Shown: positions 9,681-17,536 of the stretch, piece after piece
How the letters are laid out: every line of letters starts with the position of its first letter
Position numbering within the stretch: the first letter of the stretch is position 1
Source of the DNA: Thermodesulfovibrio sp.
GTDB taxonomy: Bacteria; Nitrospirota; Thermodesulfovibrionia; Thermodesulfovibrionales; Thermodesulfovibrionaceae
DNA length: 64,000 bases
Direction of reading: 5' to 3'
Assembly: GCA_025057595.1 (NCBI GenBank)
Contig: JANXBK010000004.1
Location: 1 to 64,000, forward strand
Made by a program: the position numbers and the translations under genes
Notes under the pieces: generated by a model
Databases searched by the model: none
Seen by the model: only the letters and a program-made list of their open reading frames with translations
Told to the model about the DNA's origin: nothing

Positions 9681-12600
9681 GTGAGTATTTTAATCAAAGA
9701 AAAGGATATTGAAGAAAGATTAAGTACAACTGCAAAAATTTTTTTATCCTATCCCGGAATTTTTAATACAGTTCAAGATTTAATAGATAAATTAAAAAAT
9801 TCTCTTACACCCTCATTAATTCAACAGTTAGAGAACCATTATTTGAAGTATTACTCCTACTACTTTAAACATTCTGAAGGAGCAGAGGCAACCCAAGCTG
9901 TTTTTAATTTTTTAATAAAAAAAATTGAAGAAGAAACATTTCCTGAAGAGTGTTTAAGAGCTACTCTAAGAATACTCTTGAAATTAATAGAAGAGGATAC
10001 TTTATCTGACTATTCTTACAGAAGTATCATTTATCAAGTTTTATCAAAAATTGGTGATCTCGATTTACAAAGATTTTTAACAAATTTAAGTATTTTAAGA
10101 TTGATCGGAAAGACTTTACTAAAAACAAAAACCTCAGATGTTGAGTTAACTGAGTTATTTGTAGGCTGTTACAAAAAATATCTAAAATATCTATATTTAT
10201 ACTACTCTTCAATAGAGGATAAAAATTTAGGACTACCCCAGTTAGCTAAATTTGAGATTGAGAAACTCATTGCTGAATTTAAGGATTTTTATAAAAAAAC
10301 ATCAGAATACTCTGACATAAATGAGCTACTACTTCTTCCTTCAGAAACAGAGATTCTTAATAAATTCAAAGATTTACTAAAAAATTTTCAATCTTTAGGT
10401 AAAACTTCTGACGATTTACTACTGAAAATTTATTATCTTTTGTGGATTTTAGAAGTTAATGAGTTAAAAAATATATATGATTTTTCTTTAAGAGAAATTG
10501 GTAAATTATGTAGAGATTTTATAAGTATAAATAGCAACATAACTGAAGTAGAGAGTCTTCTAAACGATGTATTTCTAAAATTTAACAGATTTTTTCATAT
10601 TCATCCTGAAGCTGTTATGTTTGCTGTGGAACAGATTGGAAACTCAATATACCTTACTGACAACAAGACTCTTCTAAGTTTATTTATTGAGCGTACTGTA
10701 GATTTAGGATTTCATACTCCTGAGTTTAAAGGCTTTTACGAAGACTATACAATAAATATAAACAGATATCATGTTAGAAATTTAAAGACTTGGTTTGATT
10801 TAATCTGTAAAAATCCCTCTGCCTTTAGAGATCTAATCTCTGCTTTGTCTATTTATCTATTTTTTGGTGGAGTTCACATTAAAGATACAGATTTTTTCCA
10901 GAAGGAAATAACAAAACTACTTAACTCTGAAATATCTTCTGTTTTTTATCTTATTAAGCCTTTGCTTAAAAGATTTCCTGTTTATTTTAACGATATAAAT
11001 GCTGAAGGACAACTGAGAACAGTCTCTACCCAGGTGGATGAAATAATAAAACGAAAAGATCCTTTAATGCACTTTATTAGAAAGCAGATTCATGTTGAAA
11101 GTAGTCCTCTCCTTATTGATTTACTAAAAGAAACAATTAAATTTTGGCTAACAAAAAATCCTCAAGGTTTAAGTAAATATATACCAGAAGAAGTAATTAG
11201 AGAGAGCAATTTAATTAGTACTCATATTGAAGAGTTGAATAAAGTTTTTGTGAAACTTTCAGAGGAGTTTTACTCCTTTGATGAACTTGTATCAACTCCA
11301 GTAGAAATCATTTTGTCAAAAATAAGCAATTTAAATGTATCTGAAGAGATAAAAACAAAAGCAATACTCACAATAAGGCTTTATCAACTTCTTAATGCAA
11401 AATATAGAGTGGACTACATTGAGTTAGAAACATTTCTTAAAGAAGCTTTTTATTTAGGACTTCCAGATGCGAGTTATCTGATTGAAGTTCTCAACAATGA
11501 ATCCTTCTACCGAAAAGCTGAAGCTTTGGTAAATTATCTTGACTCACTCAAAAAAATTATTCTTTCACCAGAAAAGTATGAAGCTTTTGAAGATATCACC
11601 CACAAACGCCATATAGTGGCTGGAATTCCCTCAGTTTCAGGTAAATATAGTGAAAGAAAGTTTAATGCTCTTTCTGTCTTTCTAAGACTTGAAAATACCC
11701 TAAACAGTATTTTAGATCAAATTGAAGACTCTATAGATTTAAGCTTTATAACAAGAGCGACTCTTTTTAGAATAGAAAAGTATCTAAAACTCTTTTATAA
11801 AGTATTAGAGTTAAGTGGAATTTCATCACAGAAATTTTTAAACACACTTTCTATGCTTTCTGTAGCTTTAGAAATAAGAAGATTTACCTTTTCTCAATAT
11901 ATGGACATATTTATAACATTAGCTGAGTCTGTAAGCGATATTGTTAATACTTACTGTACAGCTCCCTACAAAAAACTTTTAAAGAGGGTAATTAATAGAA
12001 TACTTAAAGACAATGAAAGTTCTAACGAATTTGAAATAATAAACTCACTTTCTGAAAAATTTTTAAGAGACATAGTAACTCAATACCCTGGATTAAGTCA
12101 ACTTGATAGACTTATTGGAAGAATAATAAAAACAGCCTATAATCAGACTGAAAAGTTAGAATACAAAGATCTTGATCTTTTGATGACTTATGATCCTAAA
12201 AAAGCGCTATGTGATATAAACAATCCTATAAAGGAACTTAATGACAGAATCCATCTTGGTAATAAAGGACATAATCTTTTAATACTCTCTCACCTAAAAA
12301 TACCAGTTCCTCCAGGATTTATCTTAACAACAGAGGTATTTCGTTGCCGCTATGTAATAAACAAATTTGAACCTGTAAGAGAACACTTAAAAAAAGAAAT
12401 AAGGTCTACCATAAAAAGACTCGAAGGTGCAACTAATAAACTCTTTGGCAATCCTGAAAATCCTCTTTTAGTTTCTGTAAGAAGTGGTGGAGCCATATCA
12501 ATGCCTGGCATGATGAGCTCCTTCTTAAATGTAGGAATAAATGAAGAAATCATTAAAGGACTAATTAACCAAACTGGTAAACACTGGTTTGCATGGGACA

Positions 12601-13736
12601 GTTACAGAAGATTTTTACAATGCTGGGGAATGTCCTTTGGAATAGATAGAGATGAATTTGATAATATTATCAATGATTTTAAGAAAAAATATAAAGTAGA
12701 ACTTAAAATTCAATTTACTCCTTCTCAAATGAAGGAAGTTGCACTTGCTTATAAAGATCATATTTTATCAAAAAATATAGAAATTGAGGAAGATCCTTGG
12801 AGGCAGCTTGAAGTAGCGATTATGCAAGTTTTTAACTCTTGGTATTCTGAGAAAGCAAAAGCTTACAGAGAGATTTTAGGTATCTCAGAAGATTGGGGTA
12901 CTGCTGTTATTGTTCAGAAAATGGTATTTGGAAATCTTGATTTAAACTCTGGTTCAGGAGTTGTTTTTACTACAAATCCAAAAGAACCTACGGATGAGAT
13001 TTTGCTGTGGGGAGATTTCACTCCAGCCACTCAAGGTGAAGACATAGTTTCAGGATTAGTAAAAACCTATCCTATATCTATAAAACAGAAGATTCAAGAA
13101 GGAAGAGTTGATGTAGTATCTCTTGAGGAAGAATATCCAGAGATATATGAAACTTTAAGAAAGATAGCTCAAAAACTTATATATGAAGAAGGCTGGGATC
13201 ATCAAGAGATTGAGTTTACCTTTGAAGGCAGAGGTAAAAACAATCTTTACATTCTTCAGACAAGAGAGATGAGCTACATAAAGGGAGAGTCAATTTATGT
13301 ATTTACTCCTTCAGAAGAGTTAAATAATAGCAAAGTTGGTATAGGAATAGGAGTATGTGGAGGAGCTTTATCAGGTAGAATAGTTTTTGATATAAATGAT
13401 ATAAGAGAACTAAAAGCTGAAAATCCTCATGAACCTGTTATTCTTGTAAGAGCTGATACTGTGCCTGATGATATTGTACATATCGCAAATGCTGATGGAA
13501 TTCTTACTGCGAGGGGTGGCTCAACTTCCCATGCATCAATAGTTGCAACAAAGCTTATAAAAACTTGTGTTGTTGGTTTTTCTAAGATGATAGTCTATCA
13601 AAATGAGAAAAAATGTAAAATTGGTAAAAAAACTCTTAAAAAGGGAGACTATATAAGTATTGACGGAAGAAGTGGTTTAGTATATCTTGGTAAACATCCT
13701 GTTCAACTAATACATATCTCACAAGAGTATATTTAA
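9681..13736 (+). CDS. PPDK-type ATP-grasp/phosphohistidine protein with large unknown N-terminal half
   Basis: This 1351-residue protein looks like a dikinase without a pyruvate site. From about residue 847 it matches the PPDK nucleotide-binding domain: GNKGHNLL, PVPPGF, SVRSGG followed by SMPGMMSSFLNVG near 931, DSYRRFLQ, EDWGTAVIVQKMVFGN and GSGVVFTTNP. It then has the swivelling phosphohistidine domain with ADTVPDDI and GGSTSHAS, catalytic His1284. The chain ends 67 residues later, so the PEP/pyruvate TIM barrel of PPDK and PEP synthase is absent. Residues 1-840 are Leu/Lys/Glu-rich, predicted mostly helical, and I do not recognise them; they may bind the acceptor. The GTG start follows an extended -10 directly. 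It is the first gene of an operon with GAPDH 31 bp downstream. Confidence 0.85.
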   Translation: MSILIKEKDIEERLSTTAKIFLSYPGIFNTVQDLIDKLKNSLTPSLIQQLENHYLKYYSYYFKHSEGAEATQAVFNFLIKKIEEETFPEECLRATLRILLKLIEEDTLSDYSYRSIIYQVLSKIGDLDLQRFLTNLSILRLIGKTLLKTKTSDVELTELFVGCYKKYLKYLYLYYSSIEDKNLGLPQLAKFEIEKLIAEFKDFYKKTSEYSDINELLLLPSETEILNKFKDLLKNFQSLGKTSDDLLLKIYYLLWILEVNELKNIYDFSLREIGKLCRDFISINSNITEVESLLNDVFLKFNRFFHIHPEAVMFAVEQIGNSIYLTDNKTLLSLFIERTVDLGFHTPEFKGFYEDYTININRYHVRNLKTWFDLICKNPSAFRDLISALSIYLFFGGVHIKDTDFFQKEITKLLNSEISSVFYLIKPLLKRFPVYFNDINAEGQLRTVSTQVDEIIKRKDPLMHFIRKQIHVESSPLLIDLLKETIKFWLTKNPQGLSKYIPEEVIRESNLISTHIEELNKVFVKLSEEFYSFDELVSTPVEIILSKISNLNVSEEIKTKAILTIRLYQLLNAKYRVDYIELETFLKEAFYLGLPDASYLIEVLNNESFYRKAEALVNYLDSLKKIILSPEKYEAFEDITHKRHIVAGIPSVSGKYSERKFNALSVFLRLENTLNSILDQIEDSIDLSFITRATLFRIEKYLKLFYKVLELSGISSQKFLNTLSMLSVALEIRRFTFSQYMDIFITLAESVSDIVNTYCTAPYKKLLKRVINRILKDNESSNEFEIINSLSEKFLRDIVTQYPGLSQLDRLIGRIIKTAYNQTEKLEYKDLDLLMTYDPKKALCDINNPIKELNDRIHLGNKGHNLLILSHLKIPVPPGFILTTEVFRCRYVINKFEPVREHLKKEIRSTIKRLEGATNKLFGNPENPLLVSVRSGGAISMPGMMSSFLNVGINEEIIKGLINQTGKHWFAWDSYRRFLQCWGMSFGIDRDEFDNIINDFKKKYKVELKIQFTPSQMKEVALAYKDHILSKNIEIEEDPWRQLEVAIMQVFNSWYSEKAKAYREILGISEDWGTAVIVQKMVFGNLDLNSGSGVVFTTNPKEPTDEILLWGDFTPATQGEDIVSGLVKTYPISIKQKIQEGRVDVVSLEEEYPEIYETLRKIAQKLIYEEGWDHQEIEFTFEGRGKNNLYILQTREMSYIKGESIYVFTPSEELNNSKVGIGIGVCGGALSGRIVFDINDIRELKAENPHEPVILVRADTVPDDIVHIANADGILTARGGSTSHASIVATKLIKTCVVGFSKMIVYQNEKKCKIGKKTLKKGDYISIDGRSGLVYLGKHPVQLIHISQEYI

Positions 13737-13767
13737 AAAATCTTTAAAATTTTAAGGAGGTTTTAAA

Positions 13768-14994
13768 ATGCCAGAAAAAATTCTTGGAATTAATGGTTTA
13801 GGTAGGATAGGAAAGTTGACACTATGGCATCATATAGGAAGAAAATATTTCTCTCAAATAGTTGTTAATCTTGGAAGAAAAGCAGGTACATCTTTAAAGG
13901 ATATCGCATTCTATATTGAACATGACTCTACCTATGGTAGACTACATAATTATCTGTATGGTTATCGTTCAAAAAGTGTAATTGAAAATATTAATGAATC
14001 TGACTCTACAGTTGTTATTGATGGGATACCTGTTAAAATTCTTACTGAAAGTAGAAATCCAAAGGATATTCAGTGGGAAAAACACGGAGTAAGATTAGTT
14101 GTTGATACAACAGGTAAATTTCTCGATCCTACTTTGCCTTCAGATGCTAAAGAGGGCTCAGTAAGAGGACATATTGATTCAGGAGCTTATAAAGTTTTAG
14201 TTAGCGCACCCTTCAAGATTAAGGATAAAACAAAAGATATTCCTGAAGACTCTATAACTATAATAATGGGAATCAATGAGGAGATGTACGACAATAAAAA
14301 ACATCTTATTATCTCTGGAGCCTCTTGCACAACAACATGTTTAGCCCATATGATGAAGCCACTACTTGACTACTTTGGTCCAGAAAGAATTCTCAGTGTC
14401 TCAATGGCAACAGTTCATGCAGTGACTGCCTCTCAAGAAGTTCTTGATAGAGTTCCTAAAGCAGATGCAAAAGATCTTAGAAAGATTCGTTCAGCGATGA
14501 ACAACATAATTCTTACATCTACTGGTGCGGCAAAAACACTTGCTCTTGTTCTGCCTGAGATGAAAAACATAGGCTTTATAGCTCAATCTGTAAGAGTTCC
14601 TATAATAACTGGCTCATTGATAATACTTGTTGCCGCCTTTAGAGATGAGGAGGCTAATATAATTACCAGAGAGTTAATAAATAACATCTATAAAGAGGCT
14701 GCAGAAAGAGAAAAAAGAGGATATTTACTTTTTACAGAAGATCAAAAAGTTTCTACAGATATCATAGGATTTTTTGGTCCAGCCGCGATTATTGAAGGAA
14801 GTGAAACTCATACAAGAACAGCTATGGTTAATCTTGATGTCTCTACACTTTGTAGTGTCGGTTCGCCATCAGTTGATAGAATTCAGGTTCCTATAACTCA
14901 AGCTGTGATATACGGATGGTATGACAACGAACTTGGTAGTTATACTAACATGCTTGGAGATCTTACAGTTAAAGTGGCTGCAGATGTCTATTAG
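13768..14994 (+). CDS. glyceraldehyde-3-phosphate dehydrogenase family protein (long form)
   Basis: GAPDH oxidises glyceraldehyde 3-phosphate to 1,3-bisphosphoglycerate with NAD(P). The fold is clear: GINGLGRIG for the dinucleotide, catalytic Cys187 in GASCTTTC, His217 in ATVHAVTASQ, the phosphate loop TSTGAAK and C-terminal WYDNELGSYTNML. Two things are unusual. At 408 residues it is about 70 longer than common GAPDH, with insertions before the catalytic segment and near residues 310-350. The usual CTTNC is CTTTC and the usual NIIPTSTG is NIILTSTG. A strong AAGGAGG precedes the ATG. The position in an operon with a dikinase-like protein makes either a glycolytic or a specialised role possible. 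Whether the genome has a second GAPDH cannot be seen here. Confidence 0.9.
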   Translation: MPEKILGINGLGRIGKLTLWHHIGRKYFSQIVVNLGRKAGTSLKDIAFYIEHDSTYGRLHNYLYGYRSKSVIENINESDSTVVIDGIPVKILTESRNPKDIQWEKHGVRLVVDTTGKFLDPTLPSDAKEGSVRGHIDSGAYKVLVSAPFKIKDKTKDIPEDSITIIMGINEEMYDNKKHLIISGASCTTTCLAHMMKPLLDYFGPERILSVSMATVHAVTASQEVLDRVPKADAKDLRKIRSAMNNIILTSTGAAKTLALVLPEMKNIGFIAQSVRVPIITGSLIILVAAFRDEEANIITRELINNIYKEAAEREKRGYLLFTEDQKVSTDIIGFFGPAAIIEGSETHTRTAMVNLDVSTLCSVGSPSVDRIQVPITQAVIYGWYDNELGSYTNMLGDLTVKVAADVY

Positions 14995-14997
14995 CGA

Positions 14998-15831
14998 ATG
15001 ATTTCAAAGGATGTAGAAAAAAGAATTCTTTCTTTAGCCTATGTACCAGAACATATTCCAAAACTTATGTGTTTTCTAAGTGGAGGTGATGTTGAGTTTA
15101 TTGATGATAACTATCTGATATTCATAGGACAAAACTGGCTTATACTAATCGCCTATCCACTTAAACATCAATTTGATTTAAAGGAAGTTGAAGTGTATAT
15201 AAACTACTCAATAAGACAATACAAACCAAGATATTTATGGCTTTTAACTCCCTCTCTTCCAGAAGCACTCACTAATCAGTTTAGAAAACTGGAGGATGAT
15301 TGGTATTTTAAAATAGATATTCCAGCAAAAATTGATAAGAGGCTTATAAAAATAGTGGAGAAATTTAAAGACAATTTTAAGATATCCTTTGACAGAACTT
15401 TTACGGAGCAACATTTAGAACTTATTGAAGAATTTTTAAAAACTAAAGCTGTAGCAGATAATATAAAACAGTTATATACAAGACTTCCCCATTATGTTAA
15501 AAACTCTGAAACTGCTTTCTTCTTAAACTCCTATAACAAGTACGGCAAACTCACAGCTTTTTATATAGTAGAAATGGCTGCTGAAAAGTTTTCTGGATAC
15601 ATGATTGGCTGCACCTCTAAGATAAATTATGCTCCCTATTCCTCAGATCTTCTAATGTATGAGCTTATCAAACTGTCAGAAAAGGAGAAAAAATCTTTTA
15701 TAAATCTTGGAATTGGAGTAAATGAGGGTATAAGAAGATTTAAAAAAAAGTGGGGTGGTGTGCCCTTTCTTAAATATGAAACCTATGAGTATAAAGAGTA
15801 CGGAATACTTAATTATTTCCTTATGAGATGA
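14998..15831 (+). CDS. GNAT/FemAB-fold acyltransferase-like protein (paralogue A)
   Basis: This 277-residue protein is not one I can name. The C-terminal half has the look of the GNAT/FemAB/DUF2156 acyltransferase fold: GKLTAFYIVE (strand), then LMYELIKLSEKEKKSFINLG and INLGIGVNEGIRRFKKKWGG. The latter resembles the LG-N-G-FK-W-G signature near the end of FemAB-like enzymes. The N-terminus contains YVPEHIPKLM. It starts 3 bp after the GAPDH stop and its stop overlaps the next gene by 4 bp, so it is firmly inside the operon. A paralogue with the same opening (YIPEHL) and ending (MGLGINEG) is encoded on the opposite strand at 16668-17504. Catalysis and substrate are unknown. Confidence 0.7.
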   Translation: MISKDVEKRILSLAYVPEHIPKLMCFLSGGDVEFIDDNYLIFIGQNWLILIAYPLKHQFDLKEVEVYINYSIRQYKPRYLWLLTPSLPEALTNQFRKLEDDWYFKIDIPAKIDKRLIKIVEKFKDNFKISFDRTFTEQHLELIEEFLKTKAVADNIKQLYTRLPHYVKNSETAFFLNSYNKYGKLTAFYIVEMAAEKFSGYMIGCTSKINYAPYSSDLLMYELIKLSEKEKKSFINLGIGVNEGIRRFKKKWGGVPFLKYETYEYKEYGILNYFLMR

Positions 15832-16694
15832 AACCAATTTTGAAATTTTTTAAGCCAAAAAATCAATTTAAAATGATATGGGAAGTAAGAATTAAAGATA
15901 AACGCTCCTATTTAGTAGGTGCTTCCCATATTTTTTCAAGAAGCTTTAAAGATTTCTTTAAGACTATCATCTCTTCCGTCCAAACAGTGATTTTTGAAGG
16001 ACCTTTAGATGAGCAGAGTCTTCAAAAAGTTGTAAATATAGGAAGTCAAAATACATCTTCCAACTTATATGAAATAATTAGTCCCGACACTTTAAAGCTT
16101 CTTACTCAACAATTTGTTAAGTTTTCATCATGTAAAATTAATCCAGTTATAAAAGAACATGCTGAAAGACAGATTAAAGAGTATTACATTAGTGAAATTG
16201 AAAGAATACTTAAAAATTATCGCCACTGGATGGCTTTTTTTAGCATATGGTATCTTTTTTTAGAGCTATTAGATTGGAAAAATTCAATAGATTTAGAAAT
16301 ATTTAATATAGCTAAGGAAAATGAAAAAGATATATTCCATCTTGAAACAATTGAAGAACAAATAGAAGCAATGGAAGGAATACCTGTTGAGAGAATTTTA
16401 AGATTTTTTGAAAAAGCTAATTTTTGGGAAATTTATGCTAAAACTTATGAAAAACTATACTTAGAGGGCCAATGGAATAAGTTAATAACTCATACAACTG
16501 AGTTTCCTAGTAGATGTGAAAGTATAGTTGACAAGCGCGATCCAATATTGTTTGAAAGAATGATTCCTTACGTAGAAAAAGGAGACAGTTTAATAGTTGT
16601 AGGAATAATTCATACTGAAGGAATTATTAAAAGACTCTTAAAGGAGGGTTGGTCTGTTAATTTTTTCTTAAAAAATCCTTCTAAGAGCGTTTAA
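15828..16694 (+). CDS. TraB/GumN-like protein
   Basis: This 288-residue protein resembles the TraB/GumN (TIKI-fold) family. The N-terminal strand-loop SYLVGASHIF corresponds to the family GTxH motif, followed by VIFEGPLDE (the acidic motif), and near the end GDSLIVVGIIHTEGIIKRL matches the final G.H motif. In animals the fold is a metalloprotease (Tiki). In bacteria and organelles the role is largely unknown. No signal peptide or transmembrane segment is evident, so this one should be cytoplasmic. The start codon overlaps the upstream stop (ATGA). Its last 27 bp overlap the 3' end of the convergent paralogue B gene. Confidence 0.72.
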   Translation: MKPILKFFKPKNQFKMIWEVRIKDKRSYLVGASHIFSRSFKDFFKTIISSVQTVIFEGPLDEQSLQKVVNIGSQNTSSNLYEIISPDTLKLLTQQFVKFSSCKINPVIKEHAERQIKEYYISEIERILKNYRHWMAFFSIWYLFLELLDWKNSIDLEIFNIAKENEKDIFHLETIEEQIEAMEGIPVERILRFFEKANFWEIYAKTYEKLYLEGQWNKLITHTTEFPSRCESIVDKRDPILFERMIPYVEKGDSLIVVGIIHTEGIIKRLLKEGWSVNFFLKNPSKSV

Positions 16695-17504
16695 AAACTT
16701 TATACCTCTTTCAAAAAGACAAAAGTTGTAATCTAAAAATTTTCTACTACCCCATTTCTTCTTAAAAAATGTAACTCCCTCGTTTATACCAAGCCCCATA
16801 TTTACGAATTGTTTTTTTTGTTTTTTTGCTTCTTTGACAATCTCATAAAAAAGCAAATCAGAGACTCCGGGTATATAAGTACTCTTTGATATAAGGTTGA
16901 ACATATAAAAACAAAAGTTTTCAGATTCATAATCTGCTACATCAAATCCTACTAATTGTCCTTTACTATTTATAGCGCTAAATACAAAAGTTTTTGATGA
17001 AGAGTTAACATACTCTGGAATTTTTCTATATATATGTTCTGTATACTCATCAAATCTATGAGCTTGAATAACCTCTTCAATAAGAGTAATATGTTGTTTT
17101 GTTATATCTTTACTATAAAGTATCTCTACTTCTTTAGATGCTCTTTTTATACTGTTTCTTAGTTTTGATGTAAGAGCAAATGTAGAAAGCTCAAGGATAT
17201 AATAAAAGTCAGAATTTTTTTTCAAACATTCCTTCTCTGAAATTAGAATCTCAGGTGCAATAAAAGCTACTGTTTTCGGTTTTAATTTATCTATAACAGT
17301 AAATAAAATTTTTTTTACACCCTCAAAGCTAAAAGCTTTTTTAAGTGGATAGCCAATAAAAATTAGATGGCTATTTTTAACAAAATATATACAGTCTTCA
17401 TGAAAAAATGGTTCTGCTCCTGAAACTGCAACTACATAATTTATGAGATGTTCCGGAATATAAGCATATTTACTTACAATAATTTTTTCTTCATAACTCA
17501 GCAT
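16668..17504 (-). CDS. GNAT/FemAB-fold acyltransferase-like protein (paralogue B)
   Basis: This 278-residue protein is a divergent copy of the product at 14998-15831. Both share the opening YxPEHL/I, a FIGYPLK/LIAYPLK strand near residue 50, an internal KxxFVFSAINSKGQLVGF-like strand, and the ending VNMGLGINEGVTFFKKKWG. This one lies on the opposite strand, converging on the TraB/GumN-like gene and divergent from the helicase. The similarity suggests a duplication followed by inversion, or two partners of one complex. A TATAAT six bases before the ATG and no Shine-Dalgarno site predict a leaderless transcript. The function is unknown. Confidence 0.7.
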   Translation of the reverse strand: MLSYEEKIIVSKYAYIPEHLINYVVAVSGAEPFFHEDCIYFVKNSHLIFIGYPLKKAFSFEGVKKILFTVIDKLKPKTVAFIAPEILISEKECLKKNSDFYYILELSTFALTSKLRNSIKRASKEVEILYSKDITKQHITLIEEVIQAHRFDEYTEHIYRKIPEYVNSSSKTFVFSAINSKGQLVGFDVADYESENFCFYMFNLISKSTYIPGVSDLLFYEIVKEAKKQKKQFVNMGLGINEGVTFFKKKWGSRKFLDYNFCLFERGIKFLNALRRIF

Positions 17505-17510
17505 TTTAAT

Positions 17511-17516
17511 ATTATA
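17511..17516 (-). promoter_or_regulatory. -10 element of GNAT-like paralogue B, predicted leaderless start
   Basis: TATAAT on the minus strand is followed by six bases and the ATG at 17504. A second TATAAT overlaps just upstream. The divergent helicase gene has TTTAAT at 17525-17530, also six bases before its ATG, so the 32-bp gap appears to hold two back-to-back promoters. Confidence 0.5.
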
Positions 17517-17536
17517 TTATAGAGTTTAATATAACT

